The notes under the pieces are model-generated. The model searched no databases. It saw only the letters and a list, made by a program, of their open reading frames with translations, and was not told where the DNA came from. A stretch of 28,331 nucleotides of DNA. Source: Byssochlamys sp. IMV 00236 (lineage: Eukaryota; Ascomycota; Eurotiomycetes; Eurotiales; Thermoascaceae). Position numbers and translations under genes: made by a program. The stretch lies in contig MSJH02000757.1 in the NCBI GenBank assembly GCA_001931875.2, positions 1 through 28,331 on the forward strand. The letters are read 5' to 3'. This document shows, in pieces, positions 19,901-28,331 of the stretch (position 1 is the stretch's first letter; every line of letters starts with the position of its first letter).

Positions 19901-22900
19901 TAGCTTTCTCCCAGCAGTGCAGTCAATTCTGTATCTAAAAGATCGCGAGTCTTGTTGATGAACGTCTCTGCTTCTGCGTATCTGTTACGGTGCATAGCAA
20001 GTAGGGCACGGAAGAAGGTGCGGTCAGGGCTTTCGGTCTTCAACAACGCAATGTACTCTTCCATCTGTTCCCATTGACCCAAGCCCCAGGCAGCAGCAGC
20101 AGCAAAGGGTGCCATACTCTTACGGTTTTCAATAGGTGCATGAATCCATTTTTCTTGTGCCAAAATAGCTAGTTGATCCCATTCACCAAGTGCATGCAAA
20201 CATCTCATACGGCCCAAGGTAATCTCCATAGAGTTGGGATTTTCCTGTTGTTGCCTTTCATATGCCTCTAATGCGTCTTGGTATCTATGTAATTTTTCAA
20301 ACCAAGAGATTCTATTTTCTAGACCTAGTGAGTCTTGAGCAAATGTCAAGATGCCCATAGCAGCATCAGGCTGCTGCAGCAAGTTATTAATCGACATGAG
20401 CATTTCGACTGCCTCAAAGGACTGCTCAATATGGAACTCGGTTTCCTTGTAATGAAGTGCTTTGGCATAGGCGTGGCATTTCTGAGCATAGACAGCTAGT
20501 GTACGGATGTCTATAGGTAGCATCTTGTTGTCATGTTCCATGAATTCAGCGAGATGTAAGAGGATTTGGATAATTTCAGGTGGAATGTTGGGTGCCTTTA
20601 ACGCTACTTCTAAGGATCGGACAAGTTCATCCACGTACTGGTCATACAATTCATTCCAGCAAGATACAAATGCTGCATTAAACAGTTCTCGTGCAAGTGG
20701 TGTATAGACTGATGCTAAAAAGGCACATGCACGAAGGGCGTGCGAAGGAGATTGCTTCAATAATTCAACACTGAATCTTCGGATCCATTCCATCCAATCT
20801 TCCTTTGTAGATCGCTGAGATGCTTCCCATGCCTTTTTCAAGTGCTGCTGATTCACTGGCTGCTTCTTGGCAACAGTAAGTTCAGCCGATGGTGGCTCGT
20901 CGCCTTTGATATCTCTATCATCAAACGTCTTTCCTAATTCTTGTGGAAGGTTTTCACCTTTCAAAAGCTTTCCAACCAACAGATCATAGTTTGCATGTGT
21001 AATGCGATGTCTAGCAAGGACCTTATTGATGACGGGAATAAACTTGGTATAATCTGCACCTAGTTGGAATATGAGTGCACATAATAAATCCATGGGTGCA
21101 TTTCTCTCTTCAGGTGGAAGTACAGGTAAGACACGGGCTAATGGATGAATAATACGGGAAGCGTAGTCAAACATGTTGACCTTTTTACAAAGAGCGGTAA
21201 TCGTAGTAATGGCCTGTCGACGCACAGCAGTAGGAGCACCAGGCTTTTCAAAGAATCGGATAACAGCAGGTATCACCAGATGCATGTATTCTTCGATATT
21301 AGCACCAAATACAACAAATGCATGTAGTACTCGAAGGGTAGGCTGTCTTCTTTCGGATATGTCAGTATCAAAGATCTGAAGCATATGAGGTAATAGACGG
21401 GGTAAATACACCTTGAGTTCACCATCCAACGCTTTGGCAATAGCTTCGATCAAAGAAATGATGGTTATTTGAATAGATGATACAGATGTCCAGTAGTCAT
21501 CGATAAGCTCAAAGATATCCTTGAGATAGTTGCGGATATGCTGCTTCACAATGGATACCAAATCTCCAAGTTTATGGAAATAATGTTCCAACATACCAGA
21601 TGTTGAGGAGCGCATCAAGGAAAGGAATCCTGGAATAACAACTGGCAAGAACTGTACAACCTTTAGGCCAAGTGTTTTGAATATAAACATGATGGCATCA
21701 ATGACTGAATAATGATGCTGGCTTAGCGATGGATCTCTTAAAATCTTCATGAGTGAATGCATTACAACTTGAGGGTAATAATCTTCAGAAGAAGGTCCGA
21801 TGCCCATCATGAGCAAGGTAACGTCGTTGCTTGAGAGCTTTGGGTCCGCTAACTCTTCGCTAGAATTTCCAATCGCATTCATCTATACGAAAAAAAAAGG
21901 CTTAGTATGCGATTATGTCTACTGTGTGATAGCCTCATACCTTGTGCCTATAAGGATCCAAAGCACCGAGTATACCCATCAGCTTAACGGTTTCACGTCT
22001 AATAACCGGGTTTTGTTCAGTCTTTAAAATGTTGATGAGGATATTAAGAAGGGCAGGATATTTAATGTAAGGCTCAATCACAAAGCCGGTGTTACTTGCA
22101 AGCTGACCAAGCGTTTTTAAAGCAGCATCACGTTTGGCACTGGAGCTTTGATCTTGTAATGTCTCCATGATCAAGGCCATAAGTTCATCTAGATGTGGAG
22201 CCATGTCCTCACCACTAACAGCAGCTAGTTCACCAAGCGCGCCTAAGACAGCAGAGACTACGCCTGTTGAGGTATCTCTAGCCTTTGGTAGTAGCACCTT
22301 GAGAATAGACTCAATATAAGGCTTGGTTAATCTTTGAGCAGCTCGCACCAGCAGTGAAATAAGCCTGGCCGACTCTTCCTTTTGTTTGCTTACAACCGAG
22401 TATTCAAGTTCCATTAATAATTGAATGAGTGTTTTTCGAAGCGATGGCATGACATAGGCTGGATTATATGTAGTAAGTCTTCCAATAATGGTGATGGCGA
22501 TTTCACGAATAGCGAATACTTCATCATTCAAGGCAATAAATAATGATCGTACATTATCAGCTTGTGCAAGATGTCGATCAAAGCGTACATCTAATGATGA
22601 AAGAACTGTTTCTCTTATATCAGGCTCAGGGTCTGCAATGCCCACTGTCAATAACTTTTCTAGCACCTCTCCCACCACTTTGATAGCATGTACACTTGTT
22701 TGGTTGCATATCGGATCTCGTACGAATAACTGACAACAGGTGACAGCAGCTGCTTTTCTGATTTCAGGAACATCGTCGTCAAGGTAATTTACTATACAAT
22801 CTCGAACAAATTCATTAAGCACATGATTGGAGAAGTCAAAGGAGCCTAGCGTTGTTAAAGCAAGAACAATAGTTTCATTATCCTTTCCGTCTCCGACTCC

Positions 22901-24645
22901 TCCTTCCCGTAATGGTCTATCGACTGTTTGTATTATATTTCGATTTGTTGGCGCTCCAGGTTGCTTATAGGGTTGTCCACTTAGTGTGATTGATATAACA
23001 TTGAGCAGACGTTCTATGAAATTTAGGTTAGAGCACCAAGAACTAAGCAGATAGGTTTACCTTGTATAACTGGCGACAGTGGCTTTATTCGTTCTGCAAT
23101 ATTACTCAAGGCAGACACTAATGATTCCGATAAACCGCAGTTGAACATCAAGTCCAAAAGATCGTGTAAATGCTTTGTTAGTTGTTGTCCAACCGCTGTA
23201 GCAAGCATACTGATACAGATGAATGTAGCCATTTCAACTTCTTTTCGCTGACGACTGTGTAAACATGGACGTTAGTTTTGACTAGATTTCACTTGGCTAC
23301 TTACCCTTTCACAGATAAAGCTTCCTTTACGCAAATCAAAGTAGCATCTAAATAAGGACACATATTGCTCTTCATCTGAATTGCAACTTGTCCAATAGCA
23401 AGAAAAGCTATCGAAGGGCTAATGTTAGATACTTTTTTGACATCTTCTCTAAGCTTTTACCATCTTTTTTCTCGCTGTTTTTTCGAAGTAAGCTTAGCAG
23501 ATGACTCATTGATTTATGTAAATAAAGTTCAGAGAATGTAGCTGGATCATAGGATGCAAGAGTTGGTATGATGGAGACGACTGTTTTTCTGATCAAAGCG
23601 TCTCGAGAATCTTTTAATCGGAGTGTAATATCACATACTTCCTTATACATCTCTGTCATAAACTATCGAAAACACATAAGCATCACTCCCATTTCCTTCT
23701 TTTCTCTTACCATTCCCGAGTGTAACAGCAATTCTCTCATAGCCAGTAAACTTCCATGAGTTGCTTCAACACTATTCATGCGAAGTCCGCTCTTTACTTC
23801 CTCCCAAATTCTCGAATACCATGTCTTTCGCATCGGCGTCTCTCTTTGCTGCACTATTTCCAAACACTGAGATAAGCAATCTGCTGCATAATCACGGATA
23901 ACATTTCTTGAATCTCTTAGAGCAAGCCAGATCAGATCAAGGATACGAGGAACATATGCATAAATTAAGGTGGGTACATTAACAGCAAGTTCCCTCAAGA
24001 CCAAAACGGCTGCTAATCGGCTTCGATCTGCCTGTAGCCACTCGAGAGCATGTTCCACTTGTGTATCCACCAAGTCAGCTGTCAGAGTCGATGAGCTCAC
24101 AGCTAAGCGACCGAGCGCCTTAGCTGCCGGAACCATGATTTGTTGATCGTGGTGAGGTAACATATGCTGTAAATAGTTGTGAAAACGGTTGGCATTACTT
24201 TCAGGTTCGAGACCAATTAAGCGATCTATGTACGTGTCAGAAAGTTAGTATACTTTTATTGAAAAAGAGAAAAGAGGAGCACACTGACCAATAGCTACAA
24301 TGGCACCTAATTTTTCATTGTTGTCGTTGCCATGTGTCCAGTCAAAGAAGCGTTTGTTGATGTCATTAGTGAATCGTACAAAGTTCTCTTCTGATAGTTC
24401 CCTTGCTGCTATCTCAGCCTATAAATTGAACAAGTATTAGAGGTGTCTAAATTGTCATGGTTGACTATAGTTTACTGTCTCACGTAATTCTTCGGCTGCC
24501 TTTAGTCTTCTGTCTTCGTTTCTATAGTTTAAAAAGGGACTTAACATGGCTTATTCTATATATCTCATATTTTGTACTTTGATTTCAAGTCATTGAATAT
24601 TCTGTTCAAGTTTCCTTGGGAATTAAGCATAGCAACAAGTGCCAT
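16916..24645 (-). CDS. TOR: TOR kinase (target of rapamycin)
   Basis: Thirteen exons join in frame to about 2359 aa: 24645-24578, 24521-24476, 24418-24289, 24225-23711, 23662-23461, 23407-23305, 23254-23061, 23013-21941, 21882-17962, 17909-17396, 17338-17222, 17170-16990 and 16931-16916. All introns are 47-63 nt with GT...AG ends. The N-terminus ([11 protein letters not shown], then [11 protein letters not shown]) starts a long HEAT-repeat array, followed by the FAT domain. The FRB domain is at about 1825-1925 ([20 protein letters not shown]). The PI3K-like kinase domain has [13 protein letters not shown] with its lysine near 2001, GDRHPSN near 2151-2157 and HIDFGD near 2169-2174. The FATC domain ends [12 protein letters not shown], completed by the 16-nt last exon. 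TOR is the catalytic subunit of TORC1/TORC2 and couples nutrients to ribosome synthesis, translation and autophagy. Length is close to fungal and animal TOR (about 2400-2550). The Ser preceding ELIRVA, whose mutation gives rapamycin resistance, is present. No lesion was seen, so the gene appears functional. Confidence 0.97.
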
Positions 24646-25015
24646 TTCTGTATTTTATATTCAAATGCAAAATAATGTAATTAGTAAAGACAGTAAAAAG
24701 TAAATACATGTTTATTTTTATGGTTGACAATATAAAATTAGGTCACGTGTAACATGGTTTTTTTTTAGACAGCAATGATAAAGTGATGCTTGTTTTGTAT
24801 GAAGAGAGAATATGAATAATATGCTAGACAGTTTATTCATATCATTCATTTCCAAGGGATAAGTATATATGTGGCAATGGCTACCTAGAATAAGAAATAG
24901 GCATCCCTTAATACAAAGCAAAGGGATGAAAGGTAGACAGTAGAATGTCTGAGGGGTTATTCTGTGGGACATGGGGAAAGATACCAAGTTCAAATAGGAA
25001 CATAAGAAAGACAGA

Positions 25016-25033
25016 AAGAGAGAGAGAGAGAGA
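25016..25033. repeat. (AG)n microsatellite
   Basis: About eight to nine AG units in the TOR upstream region. Confidence 0.85.
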
Positions 25034-26239
25034 TGCATCATTAAGCACTTTATCCATCTGGCAAAGAAAGATGAATGGTTTGATATTACAACATGTCAAT
25101 CATTGCTAAACTTTTTCAACCTTGATTATACAATTTCGATACTAAAAGAAAAGGAGAAAGCCCTTTATATCAAAATCATACAGTTTATGATTCCCCATTT
25201 CCACTATGGCAACATTAGTTGTTTATCCTTTTTGATTGAACTATTAAACCTATGTCTTTAAACTGCAAAAAGACGTCTTGAGATCGACATAAATATGCCC
25301 TTGTTCATATCCCGCTATTCCCCCTTTTTTCTTATGACCTATGCAGCTTGTATTTACAACCTCAGTTCGTGAACAGTCCTACAGATATTCTCAAACAAAT
25401 TAATCTGTTTGATTACAGCAATGACACGATTAAAAACGCCAAGAGAAGTTGTAAAGGTGTATTTACAGTTATGCTTAGATATTACGTGGACACACAGTTC
25501 TGATATCAATTATTGAGTTATACATAGCTTTTACTTGAAATTAGGAGAAAATGAGACTCGTGTATATTAGGACCCCTTTTCTCCACTTTACAACAAATGA
25601 AAGTTGATTAGTCTATTGTCCTTGACTTTTCCTTTTGAGCAACAGTGATCTGACCTTATAGAAGCACAAGGCTTTATTATTTATCTATTTTTGGAGTTGT
25701 TGCTGTAAATAGTTTGGTCATCCTAAATAAATACGCAAAAGTAAAAAGTGACGGAATGTAACAAATCAAGATGAACTAGCCACCATTGCGGATAAAAGGA
25801 GCCTATTTATAATGTCTTTTAATGACCAACTAGCATCTAATGTCATGAATTAATCATCGTCGCGTTTATACCATTTCTGACTATACCTGAGCGAGCTTTG
25901 CATAATGTTTGTTTATATTCTAAGGATGCATGAATGAATGCTGCTCTAGACACTATAGCGCGCGCACTGTAGTTCCTATAATCCTCTCTAGTTGTCCTAT
26001 AGGCAGCATCTGCAAAGTATAAGGTCATTTTATGAACTCAGGTACACCTTTATAAAGAGAGGAACTTGTACGAATATAAAGATGACATACCACAGGCTGC
26101 AATAACAACAAACATGCAGTTAAGCACCTTGATGGTTCAGACTTGTCAACTATTTGCTTTCTCTCCCTCGGATCTACAAAAAGGGGGTAATAATATGAAA
26201 AACAAAAAGCTTGTACACTTGAAACGTTCCGTGCTATTG

Positions 26240-26255
26240 CTCTCTCTCTCTCTCT
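26240..26255. repeat. (CT)n microsatellite
   Basis: Eight CT units in the TOR/SWIB intergenic region, about 500 bp upstream of the SWIB start codon. Confidence 0.85.
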
Positions 26256-26620
26256 GTCTTTGTTTTCACATAAGATTCATAATCATTGAATTATATATCT
26301 GCTGATGTCATTGTATGCATCACAAGAACTTGTATAAATGAGGGGGGCATATGCTTGAACAAGTATTGATCTTTAGACCGAAGAATCAAGTCGTCGGAAC
26401 AGCTCCTTTCTCATTTTACCCTTTTATAATGCTTTTATTCTAGTCTATGTAGAAATAGAACGGGAGGGCAAACAGCAAAATGCAGAAATTTGATCCCAAT
26501 TACTGGGAGTGGTCACCTTTTTAATGCAAAGGGGTCGCTCTTGGTTCCGTGTGGGTTGATTAAAATCGGTCACAGCTTGCATTTTTCGCAATATGCTGCC
26601 CTTTATCTTTTTCCTTTTTT

Positions 26621-26751
26621 TATCCTCAGTCTTTCTTTCTTTCTCTCTCTTCTCCCTTTCTTCCCCTTTTTTTTAATTCCTCTTTTTTTAATATTCCTTC
26701 TTTCAATTTCTCCCCTTTTCAGCAATTGCTCTTTTCTTTCTTTTAAATAAA
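26621..26751 (+). promoter_or_regulatory. Pyrimidine-rich leader of the SWIB gene
   Basis: About 130 bp of almost uninterrupted C/T sequence leads directly to AAAATGG at 26752. The same arrangement precedes the gene at 1254. It supports 26752 rather than 26873 as the start codon. Confidence 0.45.
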
Positions 26752-27116
26752 ATGGATAGAAATCCTGTCTTACAAGGCAAGTATAAATATAGAGCAATGT
26801 AGAGTGACACATCTTCACTGTTGTACATGTTTGCTTGGTGTACAAAGCATGAAGAAGTGGAGAATATGATGCATGAACGATACAAATGCTAATATCATCT
26901 TTATAGATTTGCATAACTTGAATGAAAGAAACCTGTACTCAACAAGTGCAATAAGTGATAGTAATCAATCGACACCAACTACAGCAAATCAGTTGCTTGA
27001 TACTTTTAATTTTAATTCCTTTTATCAACCACCCGTCAATCAACATATATATCCTACATCAATGACATCTGCTGCAATGAATGGATTCTATCAACATTCA
27101 TTTCAACAAATTCAGC

Positions 27117-27147
<31 letters not shown>

Positions 27148-27178
27148 GCATCAACAGCAACAACAACAACAACAACAA

Positions 27179-27210
<32 letters not shown>

Positions 27211-27823
27211 AAGTTATTTATCTGCCTATCAGCAGTCAAGTCAAATGTTACTTCAAAGATACAATGATAGCTTTTATGCAACAGATACAACATACACCAC
27301 TGTTCCTAATACCCATCAACTGACTGAACAGCATAAGCGCAAGATAGATGAACTTGAATATAAAAAAAAGCCAAAGTCGAAAAAGAAGAAAAACAAGATT
27401 GTTGATCCGAACGCAATACCGAAGCCTAAACGAAAGACAGGATTGAACAAACCACTGATTCTGAGCCCTGTATTATCTGAACTTATGGATGGAGCTAAAG
27501 AGGTAAATATTATTCTTATATTCATTCAGCTAAACTCAACTTTATAGCTTTCACGACCTGAATTGGTACAAAAATTATGGAAGTATATTAAAGAAAACAA
27601 TCTTCAAGATCCTGCAGACAGACGATTTATTTTATGTGATGCTAAACTCAAAAAGATATTTGAACAAGACCGCGTCAATAGCTTTGGTATGAATAAGGAT
27701 TTATCTGCCCATCTAACAAAAAAAGAAGAGGTCGTAGACCAAGCTCAGCAATCATCTGGTTCAGTTTCACCTTTGGATAAAGATGGTATACCTCACGATG
27801 ATTTCTTTTTGAACCTTTCTTAA
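26752..27823 (+). CDS. SWIB/MDM2-domain protein with poly-Gln tract
   Basis: Proposed exons are 26752-26776, 26907-27502 and 27548-27823, giving 298 aa. Intron 2 (45 nt, GTAAAT...TATAG) is clear. Intron 1 (130 nt) is inferred from the branch-like GCTAAT and TTTATAG acceptor at 26906, with a GCAAGT donor after CAAG, so it would be a GC-AG intron. Otherwise the gene starts at the ATG at 26873 without this intron. Residues 1-60 are Asn/Ser/Thr-rich, then come about 34 Gln in CAA/CAG codons, and a basic segment (KKKPKSKKKKNK). A SWIB domain spans about 193-268: LILSPVLSELMDGAKELSRP, VQKLWKYIKENNLQDPADRR, then ILCDAKLKKIF and FGMNKDLSAHL. The domain is complete. Fungal relatives are Uaf30 (Pol I upstream activating factor), Tri1 and the SWI/SNF subunit family. 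The usual N-terminal DEK_C domain of Uaf30/Tri1 is not seen, so the exact role is open. Confidence 0.85.
27104..27211 (+). repeat. (CAA/CAG)n coding repeat
   Basis: A trinucleotide repeat within the SWIB gene encodes about 34 glutamines broken by one Ile and one His. CAA dominates, with a CAG block at about 27182-27197. Mixed codons suggest some purifying constraint against slippage. Length may vary between strains. Confidence 0.9.
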
Positions 27824-28331
27824 TTTGACCAAATACGATCTTCTTTCATGTTGCATAATAGCAAATAAAATACATAATTGAATAATAAACAGTTTGTTCC
27901 CATAAAAAAAGTAATGCCTGTATTGAGAGAAAATCAAATCCATGCTGTTGATAATGTTTATATAAGCAATTATGTGAAAGAGATTGACAAAGTGAGCCTG
28001 TACAATCAAAGATATATAGAAAGAGGTCTTGTAAATAGACCCAGTTACTGATCTATCATTGACAAACATGACGAAAATTTTTCAGTCATATGGAAACAGT
28101 TACGTTCGAAATCCAATGGTCTACTTAAAAGGAGTCGTCCGTTTAGCCAATAGGTGCGGGATACAATAAGGGTTATGATCTGGGAGTGCCTTAGTGCACA
28201 AGTGGAGATAACATTGACATAAGGTCTTGAGTATCGATAAAATTGCATAAAGGAACCGTGGCTCTATCAATTTCATTTGAGTGCAAGAGAGATTTGTCAA
28301 GTAAGAAAAAAAAAAAAAAAAAAAAAAAAAT
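27824..28331. other. Intergenic after the SWIB gene
   Basis: The SWIB 3' UTR and AT-rich sequence follow. No gene or RNA was recognised. Open frames on the minus strand (for example 28045-28248) have no recognisable content. Confidence 0.55.
28306..28330. repeat. Homopolymer A25
   Basis: A run of 25 A at the right edge of the window. It could be a retroelement tail or a poly(dA:dT) promoter tract of the next gene. The sequence ends one base later, so this cannot be decided. Confidence 0.85.

Larger units (their letters stand above)
24646..26751. other. Intergenic between divergent TOR and SWIB genes
   Basis: A 2.1-kb AT-rich region containing both promoters, an (AG)n run at 25016-25033, a (CT)n run at 26240-26255, TATA-like sequence near 26423, and a pyrimidine-rich leader before 26752. 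An open stretch without ATG at 24998-25261 (+) and a 61-codon frame at 25843-26028 (-) look somewhat protein-like, but I could not relate them to any family. Confidence 0.55.

Noticed and set aside
25843..26028. 61-codon minus-strand frame
   Set aside because: Codon content looks mildly protein-like, but no family, neighbour or splice structure supports it.
27054..27293. Minus-strand Val/Ala-rich frame opposite the poly-Gln tract
   Set aside because: It is the complement of the CAA/CAG repeat and has no independent support.
28081..28130. Possible tRNA B box (GTTCGAAATCC)
   Set aside because: It does not fit the B-box spacing, and no A box or cloverleaf arms could be paired around it.

Overview
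The window is eukaryotic and most likely from an early-diverging fungus of the Mucoromycota (Mucorales type). It is AT-rich. Genes are short to medium length and split by introns of about 44-70 nt, with GTAAGT-like donors and CTAAC-like branch sites. 5' leaders are pyrimidine-rich. A LINE 3' end and a eukaryotic TnpB homologue (Fanzor) are present, as in that lineage. No tRNA, rRNA or CRISPR array was seen.

Layout. 1-1253: non-coding upstream sequence with a T28 tract. 1254-3986 (+): 7-exon gene for a disordered nuclear-type protein whose C-terminus resembles the AF4/FMR2 (super elongation complex scaffold) homology domain. 4152-4856 (-): broken 3' fragment of CTF4/WDHD1. 5066-6942 (+): 8-exon ZZZ3-like SANT + ZZ zinc-finger protein. 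6972-8069 (-): HAL4/SAT4-type Ser/Thr kinase, tail to tail with ZZZ3. 8608-9630 (+): possible decayed DNMT1-like fragments (RFTS then BAH). 10008-10568 (-): ribosomal protein L9 (uL6). 12465-13633 (+): KCH-type fungal potassium transporter. 13663-16841: composite insertion with 15-bp direct repeats at both ends, holding a dead Fanzor (-) and a LINE 3' end (+). 16916-24645 (-): complete 13-exon TOR kinase of about 2359 aa. 26752-27823 (+): SWIB-domain protein with a long poly-Gln tract. The rest is non-coding.

These are housekeeping and regulatory genes rather than one operon-like system. There is a loose common theme: TOR, a HAL-type kinase and a K+ transporter belong to nutrient and ion homeostasis in fungi, and the L9 protein is a product of the ribosome programme that TOR controls. 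The AFF-like, ZZZ3-like and SWIB proteins act in transcription or chromatin. Whether the clustering has meaning cannot be judged from one window.

The most unusual region is 13663-16841. The 15-bp repeat lies exactly at the LINE 3' end and again just beyond the Fanzor stop codon. This suggests that both elements arrived in one retrotransposition event between the convergent KCH and TOR genes. The window also holds one clear gene relic (CTF4) and one tentative relic (DNMT1-like).
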